Shown here one piece after another: positions 8,431-17,441 of a DNA stretch of 64,000 nucleotides. Numbering within the stretch: the first letter of the stretch is position 1; each line of letters opens with the position of its first letter. The translations under genes were made by a program, and so were the position numbers. Below the pieces are notes generated by a model that saw only the letters and a list, made by a program, of their open reading frames with translations, was not told the origin of the DNA and searched no databases. Origin of the DNA: Variovorax sp. PAMC28562 (GTDB lineage Bacteria; Pseudomonadota; Gammaproteobacteria; Burkholderiales; Burkholderiaceae_C); contig NZ_CP060296.1 in NCBI RefSeq assembly GCF_014303735.1, positions 3,617,501 through 3,681,500 on the forward strand. The letters run 5' to 3'.

Positions 8431-9789
8431 GTGAATAAAACATCGATCCAAAAGACATCCCTACGCAACCTCGCTGCCCTCGGACTGTTCGGCTGCATCG
8501 CAGCCAGTGCGTTGGCGCAGCAACCCAAAACCGAGATCACGCTGGCACGCTTCTTCGGCTCCTGCGAGGCCGACTACGGCAAATCGACCGACATCAAAGC
8601 GGCACGCGGGGAGTGCGGTGTGATCACCACATTGGTCAACAACTTCAACGCGACCAACAAGGACAACATCGTCGTCAAGCCGCAGATCGCGGAGTGGGGG
8701 CCTTACTACGACCAGCTCACCGCCCGAATCGTCGCCCGCGACGTACCAGCCATCGCAGTAATGCACGAGTCGTCGCTCGGCGACTTCGTCAACCGCAAGC
8801 TGCTGGAACCGATGGACGACAGCTTCAAGTCGGTCGGCATCGACACCGCGCAGTTCACCGACCACGCCAAGGCAGGCACCAGCTTCGACGGCAAAACCTA
8901 CGCGTTACCGTTCGACACCTGGGCCTGGCTCTGGCACTTCAACCTGAACCTGATGAAGAAGGCGGGCCTGACCAAGGCCGATGGCACGCCGGTAATCCCG
9001 ACCACGCCGGAAGAGCTGCTGACGCAGGCGCGCCAGTTCAAGCAGGCGACCGGCAAGCCGTACTTTTCGTGGACGACGGTGAACACGACGTCGCCCAACA
9101 TGCGCACTTTCCTCACCTTGTTCTACCAACAGAACGGCGCCGAACTGTTCAAGGGCGGTGCCAAGCCGCAACTCGACATGAAGTCGCCGCAGGCCACCAA
9201 AGCACTGGAGTTGATGACCCAGATGTACAACGAGGGCCTGGTCATGACCGGCCTCGACTACGGCGCATCCAACCAGGCCTTCGTCAACGGCGAGACCGGC
9301 GTGGTCGTCGTGGGCACCTGGAAGATTGACGACTTCGTGGCGCAGTCCGAAAAGGCCGACACGGCCCTCAGCAAGGGCTACGCCGTCTATCCGTTCCCGA
9401 AGTTGCTTGACAAAAAGGCTGTGTTTGCCGACGGCCACAGCTGGGTGATGCTCAAGGGCGGCACTAAGGACGAAGCGAGCCGCAAGGCGGCGCTGACGTT
9501 CCTCAAGTTCCTCTGGGACAACGATGTGGAATGGGCGCGCACCGGCCATCTGCCGGCCAACAAGGCAGCGCTGGCGACAGCGGAATTCAAGGCGCTTCCG
9601 ATGCGCGCCAACATCGCCGAAATCTCCACCATCGGTCGCGGCATGCCGCATTCGGTGCCACGCCAGCGCGCCATCGAGGTCGCCGTCGACCAGGAGATCG
9701 GCAACATGATGACCAGCAAGAAGCCGTTGAAAGACACGCAGGACGCAGCCGAATCGCGCGTGAACAAACTGCTCGACGCAGTGCGCTGA
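8431..9789 (+). CDS. Sugar ABC transporter substrate-binding protein, copy 1
   Basis: 452 aa family-1 periplasmic binding protein. The start is a GTG with a strong GGAGA site. A signal peptide (basic start, AALGLFGCIAASALA) is cleaved after ALA. The mature part opens with EITLARFFGSCEADYGK, and two cysteines (in GSCEA and RGECG) probably form a disulfide. The body has the FDTWAWLWHF aromatic patch often used to stack sugars. It delivers the sugar to the permeases. It is strongly similar along its length to the next gene, so a tandem duplication is evident. Confidence 0.9.
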   Translation: MNKTSIQKTSLRNLAALGLFGCIAASALAQQPKTEITLARFFGSCEADYGKSTDIKAARGECGVITTLVNNFNATNKDNIVVKPQIAEWGPYYDQLTARIVARDVPAIAVMHESSLGDFVNRKLLEPMDDSFKSVGIDTAQFTDHAKAGTSFDGKTYALPFDTWAWLWHFNLNLMKKAGLTKADGTPVIPTTPEELLTQARQFKQATGKPYFSWTTVNTTSPNMRTFLTLFYQQNGAELFKGGAKPQLDMKSPQATKALELMTQMYNEGLVMTGLDYGASNQAFVNGETGVVVVGTWKIDDFVAQSEKADTALSKGYAVYPFPKLLDKKAVFADGHSWVMLKGGTKDEASRKAALTFLKFLWDNDVEWARTGHLPANKAALATAEFKALPMRANIAEISTIGRGMPHSVPRQRAIEVAVDQEIGNMMTSKKPLKDTQDAAESRVNKLLDAVR

Positions 9790-9836
9790 GCGCGTCGGCC
9801 CGAACACTTCGACCCCTTTGAACCGAAGACAAACCC

Positions 9837-11177
9837 ATGATCAAAAAGAGCATCCTCCAGGCCGCAGCAGCGATTGCATTGGTCGCCGCGGCACTGCAGC
9901 CCGTGCATGCGCAGGACAAGACCGAGATCACGCTGGCGCGCTTTTTCGGCGCCTGCGAGGCCGACTTCGGCAAGTCGGTCGACGTGCGTGCGGCGCGCGG
10001 CGAGTGCGGCGTCATCACCACGCTGGTCAACAAGTTCAACGCGACCAACAAGGACAACATCGTCGTCAAGCCGCAGATCGCTGAATGGGGCCCGTACTAC
10101 GACCAGCTGACTTCGCGCATCGTGGCGCGCGACGTGCCGACGATTGCGGTGATGCACCAGTCGTCGATCGGCGACTACGTCAACCGCAAGCTGATCGAAC
10201 CCATCGACGCCGACCTCAAGACAGTCGGCATCACGCCAGCCGAGTTCACCGACACCGCCAAGGCAGGCGTCACGATGAACGACAAGACCTACGGCCTGCC
10301 GTTCGACACCTGGTCGTGGCTCTGGCACATCAACACCAACCTGCTGAAGAAGGCCGGCTTGACCAACGCTGATGGCTCGGTGCAGATCCCCAAGTCACCG
10401 GCGGAGTTGCTGGCACAGGCGCGCAAGTACAAGCAGGTCACCGGCAAGGCTTACTTCGCTTGGCCGACCTCGGGCAGCGTGCCGACCAACACCTGGACCT
10501 TCTTCTCGATGATGTTCCAGCAGAACAGCAGCCTGTTCACCGAGGGCGCCAAGCCGCACATCAACATGCACACGCCGGACGTGACCGCCATCCTGGATTT
10601 GATGAGCACGCTCTACAACGAAGGCCTGGTCGTGCCGGGCATCGATTCCGGTGCAGTGAACCAGGCGTGGTTCAAGGGTGACGCAGCCGTGGCGCTGACC
10701 GGTACCTGGCGCATCGACGATTACATGGCTGCATCCGAAAAGGCCGAATCACCGGCGCACAACGGTTATCTCGTGATTCCGTTTCCTCAACTCTTCGCCA
10801 AGCGCGCCACCTTCGCCGACGGCCATGCATGGGTGATGCTCAAGGGCGGTGCCAAGGACGAGAAGAGCAAGAAGGCCGCGCTGACCTTCCTCAAGTTCCT
10901 GTGGGACAACGAATTCGAATGGTCGCGCACCGGGCACCTGCCGGCCAACAAGAAGGTCTACGACAGCGCCGAGTTCAAGGGGCTGCCCATGCGCGACAAG
11001 ATCATCGAGATCTCGACCATCGGCCGCGGTCTGGCACACAACGTACCGCGGGCGGCTGCCGTGCAACAGGCGTTGAGCGAAGAGCTCATCACCATGCAGC
11101 TCAGCAAGAAGACGGTGCAGCAGACCGAAGATGCTGCCGAGACCCGCGTCAACAAACTGCTCGACTCGGTGCGCTGA
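9837..11177 (+). CDS. Sugar ABC transporter substrate-binding protein, copy 2 (tandem paralog)
   Basis: 446 aa, with a signal peptide ending HAQ and a mature protein that tracks copy 1 nearly residue for residue (EITLARFFGACEADFGK, the same cysteine pair, the same VNKLLD.VR C-terminus). The middle differs: copy 1 has WTTVNTTSPNMRTF where this has WPTSGSVPTNTWTF, in a region likely to line the binding cleft. This suggests the two bind different sugars or oligomer lengths while sharing one permease pair. The gap to copy 1 is 47 bases, so they are probably co-transcribed. Confidence 0.9.
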   Translation: MIKKSILQAAAAIALVAAALQPVHAQDKTEITLARFFGACEADFGKSVDVRAARGECGVITTLVNKFNATNKDNIVVKPQIAEWGPYYDQLTSRIVARDVPTIAVMHQSSIGDYVNRKLIEPIDADLKTVGITPAEFTDTAKAGVTMNDKTYGLPFDTWSWLWHINTNLLKKAGLTNADGSVQIPKSPAELLAQARKYKQVTGKAYFAWPTSGSVPTNTWTFFSMMFQQNSSLFTEGAKPHINMHTPDVTAILDLMSTLYNEGLVVPGIDSGAVNQAWFKGDAAVALTGTWRIDDYMAASEKAESPAHNGYLVIPFPQLFAKRATFADGHAWVMLKGGAKDEKSKKAALTFLKFLWDNEFEWSRTGHLPANKKVYDSAEFKGLPMRDKIIEISTIGRGLAHNVPRAAAVQQALSEELITMQLSKKTVQQTEDAAETRVNKLLDSVR

Positions 11178-11232
11178 CCGCGGCGCGCACCAAATCTTTC
11201 CTTCAGGTTTTCTCCTTTCAATCAAGCAAGAC

Positions 11233-12753
11233 ATGATTTCCACACGCCTCGTCGTCGACAGCGACTTCGTCATCTCCGAACTTGACCGCCGTGTCTTCGG
11301 CACGTTCGTCGAGCATATGGGCCGCTGCGTCTACACCGGCATCTACGAGCCGGGGCATCCAACTGCCGACGAGCGTGGCTTCCGCGGCGACGTGATGGCA
11401 TTGACGCGTGAGCTCGGGCCCACCATCGTGCGATATCCGGGCGGCAACTTCCTGTCAGGCTACAACTGGGAAGACGGTGTCGGCCCCAAGGAGAAGCGGC
11501 CTGCGCGGCTCGACCTCGCATGGTCGTCGACCGAGACGAACCAGTTCGGCACCAACGAGTTCATGGACTGGTGCCACGCAGTGGATGTGGAGCCGATGTT
11601 CGCGGTCAATCTGGGCACGCGCGGCCCAGATGAAGCGCGCCACTTCCTTGAATACTGCAACCATCCAGGTGGCACCGCGCTGTCCGACCTGCGCAAGGAC
11701 CACGGCTACGAAAAGCCGCACGACATCAAGTTCTGGTGCCTCGGTAACGAACTCGACGGCCCGTGGCAGATCTGTGCAAAGACAGCCGACGAGTACGGCC
11801 GCATCGCCCAGGAAACCGCCAAGCTGATGCGTCTGGTCGATCCTTCGGTTGTACTGGCGGCGTGCGGTTCGTCAAAGCACGACATGCCGACTTTCGGCAA
11901 GTGGGAAGACACGGTGCTCGACCATTGCTTCGACAACGTCGACTTCATTTCGCTCCATGCTTACTTCGAGAATCCGCACGACTCGACAGCGGAGTTTCTC
12001 GGCAACATCGACCAGATGGATCTCTTCATCAAGGAGATCGTCGCGGTGGCCGACAGCGTGGCGGCACGCAAACACTCGCACAAGCGGATCATGTTGTCGT
12101 TCGACGAGTGGAACGTCTGGTACAAAGCGCGCACGCTGGACGATAAGCGCAAACCGGGATGGCCTGAAGCACCGCGGCTGATCGAGGAGGTCTACAACCA
12201 CGAGGACGCATTGGCTGTGGGCGGCGCCCTGATCGTCATGATGAACAACGCGGATCGAGTCAAGACCGCGTGCATTGCACAGCTGGTCAACGTGATCGGC
12301 CCGATCATGACCGAGCCCGGCGGTGCTGCCTGGCGCCAGACCATCTTCCATCCGTTCGCGCAGGCATCGCGCTTTGCGCGCGGCAAGGTGCTGCGGCCGG
12401 TGATCACGTCGCCGAGCTATGCCTCGAAGACTTTTCCGGAAGTGGCCTATCTGTGTGCCTGTGTCGTGCATGACGACGCCTCCGGCCAGACAGCCATCTT
12501 CGCGCTGAATCGCCACCTGACTGAAGACCAGGAGATCACGATCGACCTGCGTGGCCTTGGCGATCAGCAAAGGCTGGTCGAAGCGTCGGAGCTCTATCAC
12601 GCCGACATGAAAGCCATCAACACGGCCGCCGCACCAGACAACGTTGCGCCCCAGGCCAATACGCGCGTGGAGATCGAAGGCCATGTGGTGACGGCCAAAT
12701 TCAAACCCGGCTCATGGAACGTGATCGTGACCACGAGCAGCAAGTCGTCCTGA
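11233..12753 (+). CDS. abfA: Alpha-N-arabinofuranosidase, glycoside hydrolase family 51
   Basis: 506 aa, the usual GH51 length. The acid/base glutamate is E173 in CLGNELDGPWQ and the nucleophile is E292 in SFDEWNVWY, positions nearly the same as in the well-studied Geobacillus enzyme. The substrate-site segment RYPGGNFLSGYNWEDG is present. No signal peptide is seen, so it works in the cytoplasm on imported arabinosides, releasing L-arabinose for the oxidative route encoded at 1800-5469. The ATG giving MISTRLVV was chosen; a longer open frame begins inside the preceding gene. It sits 55 bases after the second binding-protein gene. Confidence 0.95.
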   Translation: MISTRLVVDSDFVISELDRRVFGTFVEHMGRCVYTGIYEPGHPTADERGFRGDVMALTRELGPTIVRYPGGNFLSGYNWEDGVGPKEKRPARLDLAWSSTETNQFGTNEFMDWCHAVDVEPMFAVNLGTRGPDEARHFLEYCNHPGGTALSDLRKDHGYEKPHDIKFWCLGNELDGPWQICAKTADEYGRIAQETAKLMRLVDPSVVLAACGSSKHDMPTFGKWEDTVLDHCFDNVDFISLHAYFENPHDSTAEFLGNIDQMDLFIKEIVAVADSVAARKHSHKRIMLSFDEWNVWYKARTLDDKRKPGWPEAPRLIEEVYNHEDALAVGGALIVMMNNADRVKTACIAQLVNVIGPIMTEPGGAAWRQTIFHPFAQASRFARGKVLRPVITSPSYASKTFPEVAYLCACVVHDDASGQTAIFALNRHLTEDQEITIDLRGLGDQQRLVEASELYHADMKAINTAAAPDNVAPQANTRVEIEGHVVTAKFKPGSWNVIVTTSSKSS

Positions 12754-12762
12754 GGCAGCGGC

Positions 12763-13572
12763 GTGACCGGTTTGGCAGTTGACTATCCTATGGCGGTCGC
12801 AACACCCGTACGAATTGCCGCCGAAATGAAAGGTTCTCACAGCGCCCCGGGCTATCACCAGCCGCCGGACCGCAAAAGCATGCACTCGCAGATCGTCCGC
12901 GATCTGGGCATGCGCATCGTCTCCGGCGAGTACCGGGTCGGCGACCGTTTGCCGATGGAAGCGTCGCTCTGCGCCACCTACGACGTCAGCCGGCCGGTGT
13001 TGCGGGAAGCGACGCGGGTGCTGGTCGCCAAAGGGCTCGTGCTTTCCAAACAGCGTGCGGGTGCCATCGTGCGGCCACGCAACGAGTGGCATCTGCTCGA
13101 TCCCGACGTTCTGTATTGGCTCATTCAGGCCAAACCACAGCCCGAGTTCGTGCAAACGCTGCTAACGGTGCGACGGATCTTCGAGCCGGCGGTGGCGGCA
13201 CTCGCGGCCAAGGTGGCCAGCGACGAAAGCTTGAAAAGCGTGGCCGAGGCCTACGCCGGAATGGAAGCCGCGAAGACGACAGAAGAACTGCTCGAGCCCG
13301 ACCTGGCGTTCCACCGCCGCATTGCCGAGGCGACCGGCAACGATCTGCTGGCGTATATCGGCAACATGCTGTCGCTGGCGTTGCGCGAATCGATCAAGCT
13401 CAGCAGCAAGCTGCCCAACACGCATGCGCTGTCTTTGCCACGGCACAAGGCGATCCTCACCGCCTTGCTCAGCCGGGACTCTCTGGCTGCGCGCCAGGCA
13501 ACGTTGCTGCAGCTCGAAGAAACGAGGGGAGATCTGTCGGTCATTCTCGATTCGGGGATCGATCTGGCATAA
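12763..13572 (+). CDS. FCD-domain GntR-family transcriptional regulator (arabinose locus)
   Basis: 269 aa from the GTG, which has GAGG about 7 bases upstream; in-frame ATGs at 12790 and 12826 are alternatives. A winged-helix GntR domain spans roughly residues 40-105 (VSRPVLREATRVLVAKGLV), followed by an all-helical FCD effector domain with the metal-site pattern LAFHRRIAEATGN and SLPRHKAILTAL. It ends the sugar operon and is probably a repressor released by a sugar-acid intermediate. The palindrome at 3683-3693 is a fitting binding site, but the pairing is inference. Confidence 0.88.
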   Translation: MTGLAVDYPMAVATPVRIAAEMKGSHSAPGYHQPPDRKSMHSQIVRDLGMRIVSGEYRVGDRLPMEASLCATYDVSRPVLREATRVLVAKGLVLSKQRAGAIVRPRNEWHLLDPDVLYWLIQAKPQPEFVQTLLTVRRIFEPAVAALAAKVASDESLKSVAEAYAGMEAAKTTEELLEPDLAFHRRIAEATGNDLLAYIGNMLSLALRESIKLSSKLPNTHALSLPRHKAILTALLSRDSLAARQATLLQLEETRGDLSVILDSGIDLA

Positions 13573-13615
13573 GCCAGCTATGGCGTTCGAAACAGTCTTG
13601 AAAGGCTGGGGATCG

Positions 13616-13909
13616 CTAAAACGAAGCTGTCGCCCAGTCGGAAAGACGTTCGAACAACGTGGTGGGCGGTGCATCGCGTTTCATAGCCGACGAGGCGCTG
13701 GTTGCGCGCCAGGCCGCTACCGATTCGATCGCAGCGGCGACGCGCTCTGCGTTGCCACTGACGTCCTGGCCACTCCGACGAAGTGAGCCGGCGATGGCTC
13801 TGAGTTCTCCGGGTGCAAGACGTTTGGTGCTGCGCAAGTAGTCCGACAAGGTCAGCACTTTCTTGAAGCGTTGCAATTGGTTGGTGATGGGGAAGCGAGC
13901 GCGGTGCAT
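13616..13909 (-). CDS. Hypothetical protein, uncertain
   Basis: 97 aa, not recognised. It reads like a plausible helical, soluble protein (LSDYLRSTKRLAPGELRAIAGSLRR), but there is no clear ribosome binding site before the ATG. It fills otherwise empty sequence after the GntR gene and has no partner. A strong open frame on the other strand overlaps it. It could be a chance frame in GC-rich DNA. Confidence 0.35.
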   Translation of the reverse strand: MHRARFPITNQLQRFKKVLTLSDYLRSTKRLAPGELRAIAGSLRRSGQDVSGNAERVAAAIESVAAWRATSASSAMKRDAPPTTLFERLSDWATASF

Positions 13910-14101
13910 GTAACCAATTGTAGTTACTTTTTGTTTTCTGTCGACTCTTTGACGCGAACGATGAAAGCCAAACCAAGAAGAAATAATACAATGTATATTA
14001 TGTTAAATGACTCTTGCGGAGAACGATCTAACCGCACCTGATCGATCCGGCTTCGGGATTCACTGGATTGACCAAGTCATCCCAGGCTCGGATCATGGCG
14101 A
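13910..14101. other. AT-rich intergenic stretch with small palindromes
   Basis: Base composition drops sharply here, unlike the rest of the window. GTAAC/GTTAC arms flank CAATTG at 13910-13927, and ATACAATGTAT, an 11-bp palindrome around one base, is at 13986-13996. They may be operator or promoter elements for the small genes on either side. No gene is supported inside. Confidence 0.35.
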
Positions 14102-14305
14102 ATGGTCCGAGTGCTGGCGATTCTCCTTAGTGCCCTTGTCATGGGCGGCCTGGTCTACGTCTTTGGCGCGTTCGTGCTGGTCGCCATGCCATTGATCGTC
14201 GTTGCCATCGTGTTCGCCGAAACGCATGGCCGTCGACAGTCGCGCCAGATGTCTCGCAAGAAGCCAATGGAAACTGAAACCTCTACGACTTCGACAGAGC
14301 GCTAA
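14102..14305 (+). CDS. Small membrane protein, hypothetical
   Basis: 67 aa. Residues 2-38 are strongly hydrophobic (AILLSALVMGGLVYVFGAFVLVAMPLIVVAIVF), enough for one long or two short membrane segments, followed by a basic then Ser/Thr-rich tail. No clear ribosome binding site precedes the ATG. Family not recognised. It may be real because a hydrophobic-then-charged layout is unusual for a chance frame. Confidence 0.4.
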   Translation: MVRVLAILLSALVMGGLVYVFGAFVLVAMPLIVVAIVFAETHGRRQSRQMSRKKPMETETSTTSTER

Positions 14306-14338
14306 CCCGGGAACGCTTTGCCAGGAACTGCTGGTCGT

Positions 14339-14800
14339 CTATCTGCGGTAGCTCGGTGTCTCGTAGCGGGCACGGGCCACGATCTCGAGTGACGCCACGC
14401 GGGAACGCTCGACCAACAACGGTTTCTTCCACTCACTGGCTACCTTGTTTCGCTCCGCGGTAATTTTTCGAACGAGCAACTTCGTTCCGATCGCCAGCAC
14501 GAGCGGCCAGCACAGCAGCAACCCCGGACCGACCTCGTCGAGCAGGCGCGCCACTCCATAGCCGCTCGCCGATGCCACGACAACGGCTGCGATCGGTAAC
14601 AGGCCAACGGCGAAAACAATGGCCCAGACTTTGAACCCGATGGCAGTTGCCGTGTAGTGCGGCAGGGTTCCTGACCACGGCTTGGTGTCGTCGAAGGCCG
14701 CGCTTCGATCGCATGTCGCCCGATAGGAAACCGATCGCTGAGCGCGTTCGACGGGTCGAGAACTCTCCCGAGGCCGCCTTTTAATCAGGAATCGTTTCAT
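14339..14800 (-). CDS. Hypothetical membrane protein
   Basis: 153 aa. A good ribosome binding site (GGAGGA, 8 bases before the ATG) supports it as a true gene. The N-terminal 50 residues are polar and basic. Two hydrophobic segments at about residues 55-80 and 88-108 should span the membrane, followed by a basic C-terminal tail. I do not recognise the family. It stands alone, facing away from the following operon. Confidence 0.55.
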   Translation of the reverse strand: MKRFLIKRRPRESSRPVERAQRSVSYRATCDRSAAFDDTKPWSGTLPHYTATAIGFKVWAIVFAVGLLPIAAVVVASASGYGVARLLDEVGPGLLLCWPLVLAIGTKLLVRKITAERNKVASEWKKPLLVERSRVASLEIVARARYETPSYRR

Positions 14801-15017
14801 AGCTCACATCCTCCGGATCGGTAGAGTGCTACGCGTGCCAGTGCTCCCGGTTACTGGGAAGACTTCGTCCTCAACTGACTCCATGCTGAGAAGCTTGTTG
14901 ATTCGGCGTTCCAGCAAGGCCGAAAAGCGTATTCAGCAGTGTCGGCATTTACCGAACGCGGCACAGCGCGGAAGCGCACACAACCGCGATGGTCGGCCGT
15001 TCTTCCAGCCGTATCCT

Positions 15018-15980
15018 TTAGTCGTACAGCGCCTTCGCCTCGACCTCGTAAGCGGGATACGACGCCTTCATCACCGCACCGTTCAGGATCATCTCCGCCA
15101 CCAGCGGCCGCGATGCTCGCGTACCGTCGTACACGCGCGTGCGTATCCAGACCGACTCGGTGCGCGCGCTCTCACTCAGGGCGATGATCTCGCGCTCCAA
15201 CTCGTAGTCTTGGTCGACGAACAGCGGCCCGTCGATCAACCGGATTTCCTGTCCCGCGAACAGTCCGACCGCTGGCTTGCGACCGCTCAGACCGGACTCA
15301 CCCGACGTGCTGCCGAGCAGCACGCTGATCATTTCCATCGGAATGACGGCGCGGCCCCATGGCGATTCGGCGCCGTGTTCGCGCGTGTACCAGGCACAGG
15401 GTTCCGTGATGACCGCGAGCTTGTCGGCGAGCGTGAAGGGATAGTGGTCGCCCATGTGCTGATCGAACCCCATCCGGATTTTTTCGACCGCAGCACCCCG
15501 CTGCCCCACCTTCAGGTCGCGGTTGATCACAAGCCCTGTGGCCGGTCGCAGTTTGGCGATGCGCTGTTGAATCTCATGCGGCACATCGGTCGCATCGCCG
15601 ACCGAGGCGGTGCCGGTCAGCACCGGTGTGCCGTCGCGCTTCTCTGCGTGGATACGCACCAGACGCGGCGCCCCCTCTTCAGGCGACACCGGCAGATCGA
15701 CAAAGGCACGCACCTCTTCGCCTTCAACCACCATGTTCTGGTAATGCGCGCTGATGCAGCCAGTCTCGAACCACGCCTGGCCAAAGACGTGGAACAGCAA
15801 GGGGTCGAACTGGCTGAAGTGCGTCGGCCCCTCGATCGGGCCAGCGCGAAGGCCCAGGCCCTCGGCCATGGCATCGTCGTGGATGGATTTGTGCCCGTCG
15901 TACTTTTGATCGGCCAGCATCTGGCGCGGCTTGCGCAGTGCACCGCAGAGAGTCGGTGATTGCGTGAAGGGTTTGGTCAT
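15018..15980 (-). CDS. Hot-dog/MaoC-like protein, probable acyl-CoA-type dehydratase or binding protein
   Basis: 320 aa. The layout suggests two hot-dog halves: residues around 60-150 (HFSQFDPLLFHVFGQ) and 200-315 (YPFTLADKLAVITEP, then GLFAGQEIRLIDGPLFVDQDY). The clear D-x4-H of MaoC hydratases is not obvious, so catalysis is uncertain. The start was set at MTKPFTQ, which has a GGAAA site; the annotated longer frame is non-coding upstream. It is the last gene of the six-gene operon with the peptide-type ABC transporter and the FAD-linked oxidase, so it probably acts on the imported compound. Confidence 0.6.
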   Translation of the reverse strand: MTKPFTQSPTLCGALRKPRQMLADQKYDGHKSIHDDAMAEGLGLRAGPIEGPTHFSQFDPLLFHVFGQAWFETGCISAHYQNMVVEGEEVRAFVDLPVSPEEGAPRLVRIHAEKRDGTPVLTGTASVGDATDVPHEIQQRIAKLRPATGLVINRDLKVGQRGAAVEKIRMGFDQHMGDHYPFTLADKLAVITEPCAWYTREHGAESPWGRAVIPMEMISVLLGSTSGESGLSGRKPAVGLFAGQEIRLIDGPLFVDQDYELEREIIALSESARTESVWIRTRVYDGTRASRPLVAEMILNGAVMKASYPAYEVEAKALYD

Positions 15981-16047
15981 GATGTTTCCAGTGCGTTTGC
16001 CGCCATCGTAGTCGGGGCCCGATGTCCGCGGACCCACTGCCCCGCCC

Positions 16048-17436
16048 CTAAAAAACCTTGCCGGGATTCAGCACGTTGTGCGGGTCGAGCGCTGCCTTGA
16101 TGCGCTGCATCAAGGCAATCTCCTCCGGCGATCGAGTGAACGACAAGAACGGCTTCTTGACGAGCCCGATGCCGTGCTCCGCCGAGATCGTGCCGCCCAT
16201 GCTGCGAACCAGTTCGTAGACCAGGGCATCGACTTCCGAATGCGGCTGATGCGCGCCCGCAGAAGGTACGTTGACGACGACATGCAGGTTGCTGTCGCCG
16301 ATGTGCCCGTAGCAAAGCACGTGCGCGTCCGGCCACTGCGCCTTGACCTCTCGCTGCACGCGATCCACCGCCTCGCCCATCAGTGTCGTCGGCAAGCCGA
16401 TGTCGAATCCGATCACCGCACCGAGCACTTTCGGATACTCCGAGACGCTGTCGCGGAGGGCCCAGAGTTCCTTCGCGTCACGTTCGGACGCACCGATGAC
16501 TACGTCGTTGACGACACCATCCTCCAGCAATGTCGAAAGGCACGCCTCCAGATGCGCCGATTCGCCCTCTTCCCTAAAGCCACTCGCCTCGATGAGCACG
16601 TAGACGCCGTGTGCCTCGGCAAAGGGTTTGCGCAGTTGCGGCAAGCCGTTCGTCATGCAGTCCACGAAGCTGGGCCACATGACTTCGAAGGCTGAAAGAG
16701 ACGGGCCGAGCTTGGCGCGTGCGGTCTTCAGCAAGGTCAGTACGGCCTCGTAGTCGGGGCAGCCGCACATCGCCGTGGCGACTGAAATGGGCTTTGCCTG
16801 CAGGCGCAACACGACGCGCGTGATGATGCCGAGCGTTCCTTCCGATCCGATGAACAACTGCTTGAGGTCGTAGCCGGCATTGTTCTTGATCATCTTGTTG
16901 AGCGAGCTGACGATGGTGCCGTCGGGCAATACATATTCGAGCCCGAGCACCTGATCGCGCGCCATGCCGTAGCGGATGACCCGGTTGCCACCGGCGTTGG
17001 TAGACAGGTTGCCGCCGATGCTGCAGGAGCCACGTGCACCAAGGTCCAGCGGAAAGTACAGGCCGGCTGCTTCCGCCGCGTCCTGGATCTCCGAAAGCCG
17101 CGTGCCGGCGAGCACCGTCATCGTACCCATCACCGCATCGATCTCTTCAACGCCGCTCATGCGTTCGAGCGACATCGCCACGCCGCCGGCGACCGGTTGC
17201 GCACCGCCTGCCAGCCCGGTGAGGCCACCCTGTGGGACGAGCGCGATGCGCCGTTCGTTGCACAGCGCCATCGCAATCGAGACGTCCTGCGTCGTCCTCG
17301 GCCGCACCAGCGCCAAGGGCTGCACCGGCGCGAGCCCGCTCCAGTCATGCCAGTACTTCGACTCGATCGCTTCGCCGAACGTCACTGTGTTGTCGGGCAG
17401 CGCGGATTGGAGTTCGAGTTCGAAGGTGGTCGGCAT
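16048..17436 (-). CDS. FAD-linked oxidase (GlcD/D-lactate dehydrogenase-like)
   Basis: 462 aa, typical of the GlcD/DLD family. The PCMH-type FAD-binding motifs are clear: VPQGGLTGLAGG near residue 70 and GARGSCSIGGNLSTNAGGN near 130. The C-terminal half carries GHIGDSNLHVVVNV and ends with AEHGIGLVKK and the LDPHNVLNPGKVF tail. It oxidises a 2-hydroxy acid to a 2-oxo acid. The start at MPTTFEL lies 5 bases after the stop of the ABC ATPase gene. The substrate is not D-lactate by necessity; it is probably an intermediate of the imported compound. Confidence 0.88.
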   Translation of the reverse strand: MPTTFELELQSALPDNTVTFGEAIESKYWHDWSGLAPVQPLALVRPRTTQDVSIAMALCNERRIALVPQGGLTGLAGGAQPVAGGVAMSLERMSGVEEIDAVMGTMTVLAGTRLSEIQDAAEAAGLYFPLDLGARGSCSIGGNLSTNAGGNRVIRYGMARDQVLGLEYVLPDGTIVSSLNKMIKNNAGYDLKQLFIGSEGTLGIITRVVLRLQAKPISVATAMCGCPDYEAVLTLLKTARAKLGPSLSAFEVMWPSFVDCMTNGLPQLRKPFAEAHGVYVLIEASGFREEGESAHLEACLSTLLEDGVVNDVVIGASERDAKELWALRDSVSEYPKVLGAVIGFDIGLPTTLMGEAVDRVQREVKAQWPDAHVLCYGHIGDSNLHVVVNVPSAGAHQPHSEVDALVYELVRSMGGTISAEHGIGLVKKPFLSFTRSPEEIALMQRIKAALDPHNVLNPGKVF

Positions 17437-17441
17437 GGTGT

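Noticed and set aside
14007..14195. 62-codon plus-strand frame
   Set aside because: It overlaps the more plausible hydrophobic frame at 14102 and has no ribosome binding site or motif.
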